Shown here piece by piece: positions 22,644-35,191 of a stretch of 64,000 nt of DNA (position 1 is its first letter; every line of letters starts with the position of its first letter). A model generated the notes under the pieces. The model was not told the origin of the DNA. It saw only the letters and a program-made list of their open reading frames with translations, and did no database searches. Origin of the DNA: Seriola aureovittata (taxonomy: Eukaryota > Chordata > Actinopteri > Carangiformes > Carangidae); contig NC_079380.1 in NCBI RefSeq assembly GCF_021018895.1, positions 4,254,236 through 4,318,235 on the forward strand. Direction: 5' to 3'. The position numbers and the translations under genes were made by a program.

Positions 22644-22895
22644 CGGTGCGGTCGTGGTGGCGGTGATTGCGGGCGTGCTGTTGTCAGTGCCAGCCGGCTC
22701 GCTGTGCGTCTGTGTGGGCGTGTAGAGGGTCATGGCGTGCTCGGGAACCCGGCTCTGCCCGGTGTAGTCCTGTGTTGGAAGCGGGTGCGGTGCCGCAAAC
22801 TCTGCGGGGATACCATTCTGTGGGGGGGGTGGGTACTGGGCTGGGGTGTACGGCTGGGCCATCGCTTCTGGGGGGTTAGTGGCCTCTTGGTTACC
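22644..22895 (-). CDS. rbfox3: rbfox3 exon with start codon: N-terminal Pro/Gln/Thr-rich region
   Basis: This 252-nt exon follows a CACAG acceptor and ends at CCG|GTCAGT. The ATG is at 22862-22860 in a strong context (GCG ATG G: G at -3, G at +4). From there it encodes 73 residues beginning [21 protein letters not shown] and ending TTTAP, the low-complexity N-terminus that precedes the RRM in RBFOX3. The 33 nt before the ATG (22895-22863) stay open in frame and read [11 protein letters not shown], matching the coding GNQEA... segment of RBFOX1/2. An N-terminally extended isoform from an upstream exon is therefore possible; I call MAQPY as the start by comparison with RBFOX3. The donor has C at +3, slightly off consensus. 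No other GT nearby keeps phase 0 with the next exon. Confidence 0.93.
22863..22895 (-). other. rbfox3: In-frame segment upstream of the rbfox3 ATG ([11 protein letters not shown])
   Basis: This is the first 33 nt of the start-codon exon. It is open in the same frame as the ATG and reads [16 protein letters not shown]1 and RBFOX2 code GNQE... at this place, reached from alternative upstream first exons. In RBFOX3 it is normally treated as 5' UTR. Its preserved frame and similarity show either ancestry or continued use in an extended isoform. Confidence 0.75.
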
Positions 22896-24589
22896 CTGTG
22901 AGAGACACACAACAGGAGGCGAAGTGTTAGAACAGGAGTTGAGATTGAAGTTTAAGTGCATTGTTTGAGTTGTGCAACCAGCATCAACAGACGTGTGAGC
23001 TCCCCTGTGCGATTCGGACGGCAACCGGGGGGGGAGACTTGTCCTGCAGACCAACGAAGTCAGGGGGAAGCAGCTATCATTTCACGGCTCAGCTCAGATT
23101 AGGGAATTCCTTGATCATCGCTAATGAACACAGTTTATGTTGTAGAGCATGGCTCGCTGTTGGAGGGGCAAGAGTCAGGGGGAATCTCAATTGCACTTGT
23201 GGCAAAGCACAAGAGGAAAGATCAATTAATTGATAAAATTTTGATTAGGGCTTTTGATTTCAATGACAGGTCTGTTAAACTGGCAGCTGCTCCCTCTCCA
23301 AGCTCCACTTTCCTACTTTTAACACCAACCTCCTCCTCGCTTTATGAGCCTGTTTCCCGCTCACTACCCCTTTCCTTTGTTTCTGTCTCAGACTATCATT
23401 TGGAATACAGATGCCAAAAGTTTTGCAACGGTACTTTTCTGTTTTGTTTTTTTTTTTTTGTACCTCTTTGAAATCTTAAATGCACCAAGAAACCTTGGCA
23501 AAATGTAATGTCAAAAACTAGCAACATTTTAATTTAAATCAAGAAAGACTAAGAATGTGACCAAGCATTGCGCTGCTTCACGTTTCAGTCAGTACCCAAA
23601 ATAAATGTGCTACCAAGCCTTGTCTGATTCATATAACTCCCATTCTTCCGTATGCTTCCAGAACACGCAGTATGTGTTATCCACACCACATATGTTTTTT
23701 AGCCTCTGCCCCCCCGACTTAAGTGATAGATAGCCCCTTTTCAATGAAGCAGTTTCACACACCCTTTGTCTCGTGTGGATGCTTGAGATGATGAGCTTCA
23801 GAAATAATGGACTTTTCTGGCTGCTGCACATTGTTAAACTCGGTAATGGCCGGACTACAGAAGTGCATGTCTTATTGTTGCGAAGCACTAGGCTCTGCAA
23901 ATCCAGACTAATGAGCAGAACAGTAAGATCAGTGCTGCTGTAGCGGATATCCATCCCGACATTAAAAACACAGAGGGAAAAGGTGAGACAATAACACCAA
24001 AATCCAATAACACCCCCTGCAAATACCCTCAATCAAATTTAAAGATACAGATCATGCGAGCCCAACGCATAACTCTTTCGATAAGAGAGGACGGAGGGAA
24101 AAGCACACAATAGCAGCCAGAAGTAAGGGTTTATGATTGGAGAAAAACAATAACAGTAAACAGATAGAGAAGTTTCTGTCCCTTCCTTTACAAGCTGGCT
24201 GGGGATGGTGAGATAGGAGATAAATGTGTTTTATTCTTTTCTTTTTTTTTTTCTTTTTGCTGCTGTGGTGTTTGGCCTCCTTCTGCAGATTTCCACAGAA
24301 AGCTCTATCTGGGCAGGAAAAGGAGGCTGTGGTTTTAATGAGAGAGAGAGAGAGCTGAGCAACACTACGCTGTAAATGTAGTGGAAATAATTCTACTCTG
24401 ACGTGTTGGCAAACAAACCTCAGCATAAACTGGGCTCTGCCAATTAAGGAAATGCTCCATTATCTAAATGAAAAAAAAGAGCGAAGCCTTGAGCGGGGAG
24501 AAGGATTGACCGGCTTCCTGCAGCCTCTGCCGGGCCTCAGGGCTGCAGCACCGGACCCTCACTCCTCCCGCCTGACCCTGCCCACACCC

Positions 24590-24720
24590 CCACACGCCCT
24601 TCTCTTTTTCATTATGCTACACTTCTAGCTCCTCTGTCTCTCCCTCGATCCCTCCTCCCCCCTTTTCCCTTTCATGCCCCCCCTCCCTCCCCCATCTCTC
24701 TCTTTCTCTCTCTCTTTTTA
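24590..24720. repeat. Pyrimidine-rich (CT/C) tract
   Basis: About 130 nt dominated by C and T with runs of CCCCC and TCTCTC. It could form triplex-type structure; otherwise featureless. Confidence 0.75.
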
Positions 24721-26039
24721 TGCAGAAACTTTTTTAATCTCTACCCCTGTGCTCTACTTTTCCTCTCCCTCCAGTCATGGCATTATATAACACACTTGCA
24801 TTGCGGGGCATTCTAATTCAAGGAAGCTCTTGATGTTGGCAATTTTCAACTTCTAAGCACCCATTTTAAAGGAGAATGGGGCTGGTTACCTAAAAAAAGA
24901 TGCACCTCCTGGTATGACAGCTGAAAGTACTACCAGTGTTCCCGTGTCCTGCTTTGAACCAGCCCGAGCAAACCATCAACGCGCTGGTAACTCAACTGTC
25001 CGGTGGAGACGAGAAAGCTCAGCAGCCTGGAAACAAGAAGGTGCTGTGTTTGACTGTACATCAAACACTGGTCATGTCACGGAGGAGATCAAAGCTCCAG
25101 TTCTGATCTTTTAGTTAGTCACAGTCAAGACTGACGACGCCCATGGTCCTCATCAGTGTTTTTTAAGGGATTTGCTGAGGAGCGTGATTATATAATACCA
25201 AGGTTATGATTGGGAAAACATCGCCATATAAGCATCACAATCCTTACTCCGGTTCTGAGAAAGCCTCATTATGATAGCTGGACTACTGACTGGTCGGATC
25301 CGGGATACCGTCGGCACCTTAGGCCGTCAAAAAGCTCAGACTCCTCATTAGTGTTTTCGAGGAGGCACACGCATTAGCACCGCAGGAGTCCGGCCAAACA
25401 GCGCAAGAAAGGTTGAACGTGTCTCAACTTCGGCTGCAACGCAACTGTTTTGTCCAATCAAATACAGGCAGGCATGTATTACGTAGGTAGATCACGTTGC
25501 AGCGATACTTCAGGATCGCCATGGTTGGTTGTCTGACAAGCCAACCTCAAACCTGTGCGCGTTATTACTTCGATTGTACTTTCGTATCTCATGCGATCAC
25601 TGTGCATGGGCGTGTTCTCAGTTCAACACGTAATGATGAACATTGCTATGATCTGCTTTCCCCGAAATGACAGTGAAAGTCTGAAGGTAGACGGCGGTGT
25701 TGCTTTTGTCTTTCCCTGACTAGTGATTACATCTTGTGGTCAACGCAGCAGTGGTCCTGGTCGCCAGAGACCAAATGTGATTCGTCCTGAACTGGTTGGG
25801 TAACTAAGTTGGAACACACCTGCAGCAACTGTGGAAAATGTTGGAATCATGTATACACGGAGTTCAATAGTCGGGATCCTTTGTGCTCCATGTAGATGTG
25901 GTATCCAAAATATGATCAGACTGAGAGATGTAAAAACACACTGTGTGAGAGTGTGGACTGTGGCATTAATCATCAGCTGGTGTTGACGATATTCCAAGAT
26001 GGTTTTCTGTGGATTCGTGTCTGGTTATGAAATGAAAAT

Positions 26040-26345
26040 GGTTTCCTTCATGACATTTTTTTTTTTTTTTTTTTTTGAGTGCTTTGTTCTGTTTCCTGTT
26101 TCTGCTGAGTGTTGTAAGAGAGCTTTTGGTTTTAGTTTCTTGTTTGCTATATCCTCGGTTATTTATTTGGCAGTTCCTCACTTTAGGGAAACCCGTGGTT
26201 TAGTTTACTTTCCTCACGAACGGCACTGTTCTCTCTTCTGTTTCATCTTTGTGCCCCGGCTCTGCGTTACTCACGACATGTTCTGCTAAACTTGTTAAAT
26301 CGTCATCTGCCTTGGAGTGTCCCTGTGTCGGGATCGGACTCGTTA
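26040..26345. mobile_element. Possible decayed retroelement or repeat fragment
   Basis: After a T run (26058-26076) the sequence is unusually TTT/CTG-rich, with TTAGTTTCTTGTTTGC, then TCTGCCTTGGAGTGTCC and CGGACTCGTTACA. This resembles non-coding tails of some fish repeats but no precise family is recognised. The overlapping 96-codon open frame looks composition-driven. Confidence 0.25.
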
Positions 26346-28753
26346 CACTCGCAGGACACACGGAGCCGAGTGACACGCAAACAGGATGACAGCCCGGAGC
26401 TCGGTATCGGGGAAAAGAAAAACTACTAAAGAGTTGTAGCACCATGCTGCTGTGTTTCAAAGGGGGCAGCAAGGCAAATGCAAGGAGGCGGAGAGTACAG
26501 GCCTCATTAGTGAAACACAAAGTAACGCTGGCTCTCGTATGATCTTCGCCTTCCTCTGATGTATGTGACAAACGAGTTATTCAACTGGAAATGAACTGGG
26601 AGAAGAAAAAAGGACCATGCAAATCAGGGGAGTTGTGCTCGTCCCAGTGCGACCACGCACCCTTTTTTTTTCGCAAAGGCCCGGCTCGCCGACGTCAAGA
26701 TAATCCATGGTGCCTAATGAAAAGCCCTCCCTGACGAACCAGTCAGGTACACACAGCACGTCTCATTCCGCTGAAAAGAGATTGCTGTTCACTGTAGGCT
26801 GCAGGACGAGTGCCGCGTTATATTGGGAACCCGGTGAGCGTTTTCTCTACCTGCAGGCCTGTTTATGGGGAAAGAACAGGTCCCTCTGCGGCACTTTAAT
26901 GCCCCCCTTACATGGCCTGCTGCCATGAGCCGCCTAAACCTCATCTCCACGGACATGACGACGAAGAATAAAGGCAACCAGAGAGAGCAGCTTTTATCGA
27001 TCTCTCATCCTTTCCATTCCTCTTTCCCTCCTTCCCTCTATCTCTCCTTTCACCCCTTCTACTCCTATTACTGGAGAGCACAATAAAAAACACTATCTCT
27101 AATCTTAAGCACTCTCCTTGTGTAAAATTGGATTGGAAACCCTTACTTAAGGAGATCACTTTTGGAGCGGAGTTTTTGTTTTTACAGTCAGCATCAGGAG
27201 CCAAAGAGGTCAGGAAAGGCCTCGTGACGACGTTTCGCTGCTGAGGCTGGCAGTCTGAGAGAAACTCCCGGCGCAGCGCACTCAGGAGCGAGACGCAGAC
27301 TTTCACTGGTGCTAACCCCACTGTAGATGGTCAAGGCTATATTCCATCTCAGCAGGTACAGCGACTTGGCCGCCCGCCAGCGATCCGTGATCCTCTTTAG
27401 CGGCGTCGGGAGGGACGGTATTGAGAGGCCGAGAGGAGACGGGCTGTGCAAATACAGGAGCTGTTAGGAGGGGGAACTCATATCGGCAGAGTGCTGCACT
27501 GACTCATACGTGCGATATAGGGTCAAAGAGCAGCGCGAAAGCAAAATACGGGCAAGCGACTAATTGCGCTGCATCGAATCCGGAGGGAAATCACTCAAAT
27601 GGGAGCGGGCCTGATCAATCTCTGCGATAGGAGCCGTGATGGAGTGGGCAGCTTTATGGCTTCAGCTCCGTCACATGCGGCTAGGATCATTTTTCAGCAA
27701 AGGAGGCCTCACTGCTTTACATGCTTTCCTACTGTATGACACTAATAGTCTGAAGCAAGAAACGCTCCTCCTGATTCTATACACTAAGCAATTCAAATAG
27801 ATTTATGAACAGCTCTGCAGCGTTTGTGCGTAATCCAAACAGCATGAATAGTTTAATGGTGACTTCACATGAAGCACTGCTGCCTCATTCCTTCATGGAA
27901 AATGCACACAAGCAACTTTGCTTTGTCAGATTACAGATGACACAACATTTTTTTTTCTTTTTTTTCTAAAGTGAATCTTAAGCTTTTCAGTGGCTGAAAA
28001 TTGTTCCCGCCTCATCCAGAGCATCGCGCACTGAGCGTTCCTCGCCAGAACAATGCTCATTTGGTTTTTAATGACCGCCTGTCAGTGACAGCGGCCAACT
28101 TGTGACAAATCCCGCTGGGCCGTCACAGCGCAAACCCCCGAGAAGAGTTTACAGCGAAAAGTGTAACGCAGCTCAGCGGAGGCCAACGTGCGGCAATCAG
28201 TTGATGCAACACAAACGAAACACTGAGTGGTTTTTCAGCCAGCTGCATGAAAGCCTCTTGTTGTCCCCGGCTCTGCTGCTGATGCTCGGTTAATTGTAGC
28301 CCCGCACCCAGACAGTCAGGCAGGCAGGAGAGAAAAGAAGGGCCTGAGATGATTTCCACAGGCAACTGGCATTCATTTTGTCTTGAAGGCGCATAAATAA
28401 AAGCCGTCTAGCCGGGTCCATTTTAATTAGGTGAGCCACATGATCTAACTCCAGCTCTCTCTGTTAACGCTCACCAGAGGCTGCGGCATGTGTTAATTAC
28501 AACCACATGCCACACAGCGAATCCAAGGTGAGCCAGAGAAGAGAAACTCACAAGAGGTAAACAACAACAACAGAAACAAAACACCTTCCGCTGAGTTCCT
28601 CATGATGAGGAACATATTCGGTGCAACGGCTATTCCCCTCCCCCCCAGTCAGCCAATTACAGCCCGGTGTTGGGGAAGAGAGAGAGAGAGAAAGAGAGAT
28701 TGGGGAGATGTGGAGAAGCAGCCAAGTTCAATGCAGATTCACAACACCCCCAC

Positions 28754-28780
28754 CACACACACACACACACACACACACAC
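28754..28780. repeat. (CA)n microsatellite
   Basis: About 13 CA units. Confidence 0.95.
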
Positions 28781-30892
28781 CTGAACCAAACCCCGGCCTT
28801 CCTCACCACTACAGCAGGTTTATGATTTCAAATAGGCTGGGGTTATTGTTTTGTCTCACATTTCCTCCCTTGCAAAACTCCCATCTTTCCATTTTTCCAC
28901 CTCATTTGTGAAAAAATCAATTCATGAAAATAAACACTCGGGTGTCTTCGCTCGAGGTCCAAGTCAATTTAGATTTTGTGCATGTCTCTGCCGCTCTTTT
29001 CCGAGAGGCTTAATCGTTTTCACATGTCACATATGTTTCATCCCCTCTAACGTGATTTTTCCTCGTTATTGGGAGCACTTATTTGCTCCACGTCCTCGGA
29101 TGGAGGTATTAGAAAAGAGAGTTCATTTTCCTCAATCCCTCGCCGATTTCTTCATTACATTGCAGCGGAGGCGCTTGCACGCGGAGCCCCGTTTGCCGAG
29201 ATGGGACTGCTCTTAGCAGTGCGACTTGCGAGTGTTACTATACCTCAGAGACGCCGGAGCGCCACTTAATAAACAGAGTAGACAGAGGATCACTTTGAAC
29301 TCCTGTGACATGTAATGAACCTGTCTGTCTCAGCCACCGCTCAGTCTGGGCTCAGGCGCTGCACGGTAGGAAAAAAAAAAAAAATGCAGGAAAAAAAAAA
29401 TAAATAAATAAATAAACAAAAACACATCCAAATAAGCCTAGAGGCCCTGTGAAAAAGCCATCAGTTACACATGGTTAGACTCAAAGCGTTTTGCCAACGC
29501 CATAAGAGGAGATAATTGTCTGTTTCAGTGCTGTTGCCTCTTTTGTTGCATAACAGATATTTACATCTGGGACTAATTACTCCAGACTGGGTGTCAGAAT
29601 TTGGATTAACTTGTGGGATGCATCCAGTTTGGTGTTTAGACTCATTTATTAGCGAGAATAGACACTGTGCTGCCCTGACCCCATCACCAGAACTTTTTCA
29701 TCTACTTTTCCTCTTCGTTTTTTTTTTTGTTTTTCTAAAGTTGTCAGAACAAAGTGATATCGACACCTATTCTATTAACCCCCCCCCCCAAACCCAACAA
29801 TGTCTTTGAGATTGCTATTGATCACTACGATAAAGACCTAAATAAAAATGAAAAACTGATAACTGAACAGCGGGGATGTTCAGCCATTCTGGTCATATAA
29901 ACCCGTAAATCAATTCCGCGGTGTCGTCACCGCCACTGTGCTGCTGCTCAGATTACAGATGAGTCTTTTGTAATTCCGCAGGGGATAAAAATGCCAACAA
30001 TTGTTTTAGAATCAGCTGATTGTCATGTTAATTCAGTCTTTTTTCCCCCCGCGCGCAGGGGTTATGATACGGGGGCCAGAGTTCCTCGTGGGGACAAAAT
30101 GCCATTACTTAAGCATGCAGGAATCTCGACATGACATTCCTTGACCGCTGTGACAATGGCAAACATATGCAAATGAAGGAGAGTGCCACTCTCATTATGA
30201 CCCTGTCACAGAGACTCTGACACCTCCCCCTGGACCCCGAGCATGTTAGAGAAAGAGGGAAACTGAGAGAGGGAGATAAACGGGGAAGAAGGCAAACGAC
30301 AATGAGCAAATTGTGGGGTGGAAAACAGGTGTAACAACGTCGTTTGCGTTATCTCTGCTCTCCTATGACTCCCTTTATAATCTATCGCTCTGCTTTCCAT
30401 TGGCCTATTTGCCTTCTTTCTTTTTTTTTCTTTTTTCTTTTTTGTCTTTGCTCTGCAGTGGAGGGAGGGACAGGTTTACATGGGCGGGATTCTTTGAAGT
30501 GAAAATGCAGACTACTCCCTGCTGTAGCCAAAGCTCATCTAATCAGGGGCTAATTCCAGTTATTAAGATTTGAGAGATAACTTTGATTCATCACAGTCCA
30601 TCTACCCCGATCGGTTAATCACTGTCGCGCTAAGCTCTTTTTTAGTCATCCTTTTGTTTCCGCTCCCTCTGGCACGCAGAGAGGGGGAATAAGAGAGATA
30701 GAAGAGAAGGAAAGGGAGAAGATATTAACAATATTAATGACCCGTGATTCTCGTCTCCTTAATGAGAAGGGTTATTAACTGTGATTATCCGTGATGAAAT
30801 GGTGGTAATTCTTGAAAGCTTGAGAAAACTTGTACAATCGCTTGTCGGGCTGATTTGCTCCTGTGATGTTTAAGAAACAAAAAAGGTGAGCG

Positions 30893-30894
<2 letters not shown>

Positions 30895-30929
<35 letters not shown>

Positions 30930-30930
30930 G
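30895..30930. repeat. (GT)n/(GA)n compound repeat
   Basis: Short GT block passing into about 12 GA units. Confidence 0.95.
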
Positions 30931-31418
30931 GGAAGGGAACTCGGAGGATAAGGAGGCAGGGGCAACCCGGGGAAGCGGAGATGCTCGCAGCAGGAAGCTC
31001 GGAGGGATTTTTTTTTTTCTTCTTCTTTTTTTTTATTTTTGCGGGAGGCTAAGGCAGCCTTCTGCAGTCCCAGTGCCGCTGTGTTTCAGACAGTTAAAAT
31101 CTGTCTCCTTCACAGAGATGAATCCAAACTCTGAAGTGTTTCTCCCTTTCTTTTTCTTTTTTTTTAAACCCCCCCCCTCTGGCACGTGCGTCGCGTCTCT
31201 CCCGGCGTCTCTTCCGGTGGCTAACGACTGGGCCAGCCTTCGCACCCAGTCGCCCATCTGCTGCTTGACACTGCTGAATGGCTGTTTGAACACCTATGCC
31301 GCACTCGCCAGATCCCTGATACAGCTACCCCCCCCCCCACCACCACCTTTTTTTTTCTTCCAATTATAGGAAGTTGCACGCTTGTGGAGTCCCTGTCGGC
31401 TCCATACGATTCCCTCAA

Positions 31419-31484
31419 CGGAGGGGGGGGTGCTGCTGGTGGGGGGGGGGGGGGGGGGTGCTGCTGCTGGTGGGGAGGGGGTGC
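31419..31484 (+). repeat. G-rich block with 18-nt poly-G
   Basis: GGGGGGGGTGCTGCTGGTG units around a G run (31441-31458). A second run of about 15 G lies at 31864-31878. Confidence 0.9.
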
Positions 31485-32393
31485 TGTCTGGTGAATCATT
31501 GATGTGCAGTCAGACTGTTTCATTGCAAATCTGCGTGTATGTGTGTGCGTATGGGGGAAGACGGGGGTTAGCGGCAGACAGATAACAATCCTGAATTATG
31601 CATGTCTGTCCCTCGCAAGGAGTCGATGGGGAGGGGTTGGGGGGTGGCGATGGGGATGAGCCACACTCTCTTATCCCCGGGGGACAATTTTGGATAGAAA
31701 AGAGAGCTAGGTGTTGGACAAATGTCTGGGACCACTGCGAGCGCCGCGTTGACCGCTTCAGACGCCTCTCTGTAGATCCACGAACTCCCCAAGCGGCGAC
31801 GGCTGCCGCTTCAGACAGGCGACGGCGGACGAACCGCTCGCTGATGCACGGGAAATCACTTCGGGGGGGGGGGGGGGGAACGGCCCCATTATGACGGCCT
31901 GCTCCGAGGTGATAATGCTAACAGGCCGGAGTGGCAGATTTGCCAACTTATTTGTTAGATGTTCCTTTTTAAAAGCACCTCTGGGAATTTAAGCCTGGGC
32001 CACGCCGAATGCTATCACCCTCCTAAAATTACACTGTATCACAGAAACACCTGCTGGGCGCGTTTTAGATAATAATCCCATTTCTACATGCCAGTACAGC
32101 TCTCAGACGGGAGAAATTGGATTGTTTGCATTACTGACCTGTGGAGTAAGCTAGTCTGGGAAAAAGCAGCAGCCTTGAGGCTTTATTAGATTCAATCGGC
32201 CTTTCATAAACAAAACCTTAGTTTTCAAAAAGGTAAGAAAGAAAAAAATCTACTAAACGTGGGCAGACCTGCACTTTGTGGACACACTCCATTTATTTTC
32301 TCCAATTAAATCTCTTTAATTGGATTGAGGGCTGGCACCTGGTTTACACTCTGTCAACCACGCAATCCACAATAATTGATGCCAGAGCTGTGG

Positions 32394-32428
32394 TGTGTGT
32401 GTGTGTGTGTATGTGTGTGTGTGTGTGG
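32394..32428. repeat. (GT)n microsatellite
   Basis: About 17 GT units with one AT interruption. Confidence 0.95.
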
Positions 32429-32571
32429 GTTGTGTGGCGATGGGGGAGGGATTTAGAGCATGTCTCACTACTCCACAATTTCACTGTGATCAATTTATCA
32501 ATGGCCCTCCTCCTGTCCACCAGCGTCCACTGCACTGAGATGGGAAATGCCTTTACACCTTGTGCAGCCAC

Positions 32572-32572
32572 A

Positions 32573-32607
<35 letters not shown>
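32572..32607. repeat. (CA)n microsatellite
   Basis: About 16 CA units. It lies 140 nt from the GT array at 32394-32428, so the two arrays form a potential inverted-repeat pair. Confidence 0.95.
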
Positions 32608-32608
<1 letters not shown>

Positions 32609-32632
32609 AGATGGGGTGGAGGGAGCAGTCAG

Positions 32633-33345
32633 AAGTAAAAGTAACGATACTAGAATGTAAAAAAAAATAAATGTGAGTATCATTTAGAGAAAGTTGCTCT
32701 GTTGAGCATCACTTAATGTTGTAGCTGTTTGAGGTGGAGTTAATTTACTAATAACTACTTTATCTGCCATTTGGTGATTATAACAGTGCATCTTATTTTA
32801 AAAGCTGATGCTTGTATGTAGTATCCCGTACGCGTGTTTTTTTTTTTACTTAAATTAATCCTACAATGTCAGTGTACAATCAATGGTCATTAACTGAGAG
32901 CTCTGATTTTAATTTGATCATGTGACAGACTCTACAGTGTCTATAAAGAGTCGCCCCCCCCCTTTGGAAGTTTCCAGGTTTTACTGTCAGCAGTGAATCA
33001 AAGCTTTTTCTTTTTTTGTTTGACCCTGAGCAACATAAAACAAACAAACAAACGTTTAATGTCAAACTGAAAGCAAACAAACTATAAATTGGCTTGAATT
33101 CATTACAAATGTACTTGAACATGGCACCGCGTAGCCGTGCACACAGATTTCCCAGTGAGGTAAATAGTGAATCAGTGAACGATATTTGACGCAGCCTTAA
33201 TCTGCAGAGTAACTAGTGAGTGCAGCTGTCAGATAAACGCGGTGGAGTAAAGAGAGTACAATCTTTGCCTCTAAAAACGTAGTGAATTACGAGTACAAAG
33301 CAGCTGTAAAATTGAAATACTCGAGTATAATACTAGAATTTCAAC
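32633..33345. mobile_element. Probable nested pair of decayed interspersed repeats
   Basis: The outer element's left part (about 32633-32836, with GTAGCTGTTTGAGGTGGAGT) and right part (about 33193-33345, with AGTAACTAGT, AGCTGTCAGATAAA and GTGGAGTAAAGAG) resemble two halves of one teleost repeat. They are separated by about 350 bp. That interval contains TATAAAGAGTCGCCCCC and AACATAAAACAAACAAACAA, which resemble a different fish DNA-transposon end. A later insertion splitting an older element is the simplest reading. Recognition is from recall of fish repeats. Confidence 0.5.
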
Positions 33346-34138
33346 CACTGGAGAAAACCATGAAGAAAAAGAAAAAAAACGCACCTTCACACGTATGGAC
33401 GTTTTTTTTTTCAAGAGTTCAAACACATGCTAATGAGGACGATTTACATACATAGTCTCCAGCTTTCCGACACGTATGTGAATATGCACACCTACGGAAC
33501 TTGGATCGGCTCCTGAATACGAATGCCTGCGCGGAATACAAATGGTGTGCGCCCACACGTGGAAACACGCGGAGATACAAATCCGGGAGATGCATCACGG
33601 CGCGCTGACAGCATCTTTAAGACACTTTGAGAAACGCCCCGGCTCCTGAATACCGAGCCCCGTCGCCGCACAAATGGAGAGAGGCAGAGACGGAGCGAGA
33701 GAGAGGCCAAGGGAGACCCGACACAGTAAATAAAAATACAATTTCCTCCAGTGACATGCCCATTCTGTTGGAAGCCTGACTCTAATTATTCTAAGCACTT
33801 TGAGGGATGGCTTTCCACTGCATTAATCTACACATCCCACTAGCCCATCCACAGTCGATGCACTTTTAACTACCTAAGGACGCCCTGAAACTCTTCCGAA
33901 AACCTCAGGAGGAGGAGATTGACTTTGTACAGTGATGGGGTAAAGTGCTTTACCTTAGTGAATCTTTCTCTAGATCTCACAGCACAACACCATGCAACAA
34001 TTTTCATTTCCAATTTCACATGGTGTATCTCTACAACGCCACCCCTTGAAAAAAAGAAAAGAAAAAAGAAATAGAAAACTGATCAGATTTTAAAAAGGGG
34101 GGGGGTACGTGGTATAAGTCTGAATTCTCATTACAGGG

Positions 34139-34139
34139 C

Positions 34140-34206
<67 letters not shown>
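34139..34206. repeat. Long (GT)n microsatellite
   Basis: About 30 uninterrupted GT units followed by GA. With 46495-46557 it is one of the two longest arrays in the window. Confidence 0.97.
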
Positions 34207-35099
34207 GGTGGTTGTTTTCATCTGGAAAGCACTCGTAGCTCATTTGGAACCGAGATGAATCGATAAATCACTGGGGACCGTCAATCAATCAATGAGCCTA
34301 TCAATACTCGCCGAAAGAGGCTCCTCCCAGTGCGAGAGGCCATCTTTGGTGAGGATACGCCGGGCAAATGGGCTTTTTACATAATAGCTCTGTCCACTTG
34401 TGCTGAGTGCAAGATTGATGCCGTGCAATGTTTACATGTTGACACAAGCTGTAATAGTGATACACAGCAGGGCCCTTGTTTACATGTAAAATAATCAACG
34501 CTCACACACACACACACACACACAAACAAATACATGTACTGTAATGTGGAAGACCGCTCACATTCTGATCATGTTTATCAAAATCTAAACAAGATCAAAC
34601 CATCTTTGAAGCAGCTCCGCTCTCTGATCGAGGCTGTATATTTGGCTTTGCTGCACTGCAATATCTACTCTTTATAAACATCTACCCCCTCGGCGGAGAG
34701 AAGAAGAAGAAAAAAAGAGAGAGAGAGAAAGATACAGAAACAGAGAGGCGGAAGCAGAGATATATCTCTCCTAATTAATCACCAGTCATTTCTTTTTAGT
34801 ACAAAGTTTGCATGAACAGGGCTTCCAGCTGCTCTTTCTCTAACCCCGAACAGACACAGAGGTCAAACTGCACGGCACATTATGAGGAGGGTGACATTTT
34901 GATGTGAACTGGAGGGCGGCTTCTCTCTGTATTCAATATCCTCAAGACAAAATGCAGAATAAGGATGAGGCTGCAATAACAAGCAGCATTGTTACTGTTA
35001 AAGGAGAAGGGCGGTGATATTCTAGATTTCTCTGACTGTCAGCAAATCCCGCGTGAAGACGGAAACTGAGAATGGATTGATCCCACGAACAAGTGTTGT

Positions 35100-35138
35100 C
35101 GTACTGCACCCAGTAACATGTTCCATCATTGCAGTGAA

Positions 35139-35191
<53 letters not shown>

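Larger units (their letters stand above)
590..22895 (-). other. rbfox3: rbfox3 gene, partial (seven exons, spliced minus-strand locus)
   Basis: RBFOX3 (NeuN/Fox-3) is a neuronal RNA-binding protein that binds UGCAUG in pre-mRNA and controls alternative splicing in the nucleus. Seven minus-strand blocks, each bounded by AG and GT, translate to consecutive RBFOX segments and keep phase across all junctions. Total coding length seen is 758 nt from the ATG at 22862 to the exon end at 590, leaving the last codon two bases complete. Features favouring RBFOX3 over RBFOX1/2 are [31 protein letters not shown] and AVTGFPYP. The gene continues beyond position 1 (C-terminal tyrosine/alanine-rich exons) and upstream of 22895 (5' exons not found). 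Teleosts usually keep two copies (a and b), and the sequence alone does not tell which this is. Confidence 0.95.

Noticed and set aside
22515..23054. 179-codon minus-strand open frame as a single gene
   Set aside because: Only its middle (22895-22644) is the rbfox3 exon. The parts before the CACAG acceptor and after the GTCAGT donor are intron read-through.
25100..25750. Possible further DNA transposon
   Set aside because: The sequence has a slightly different texture, but I could not find inverted termini or a second copy in the window.
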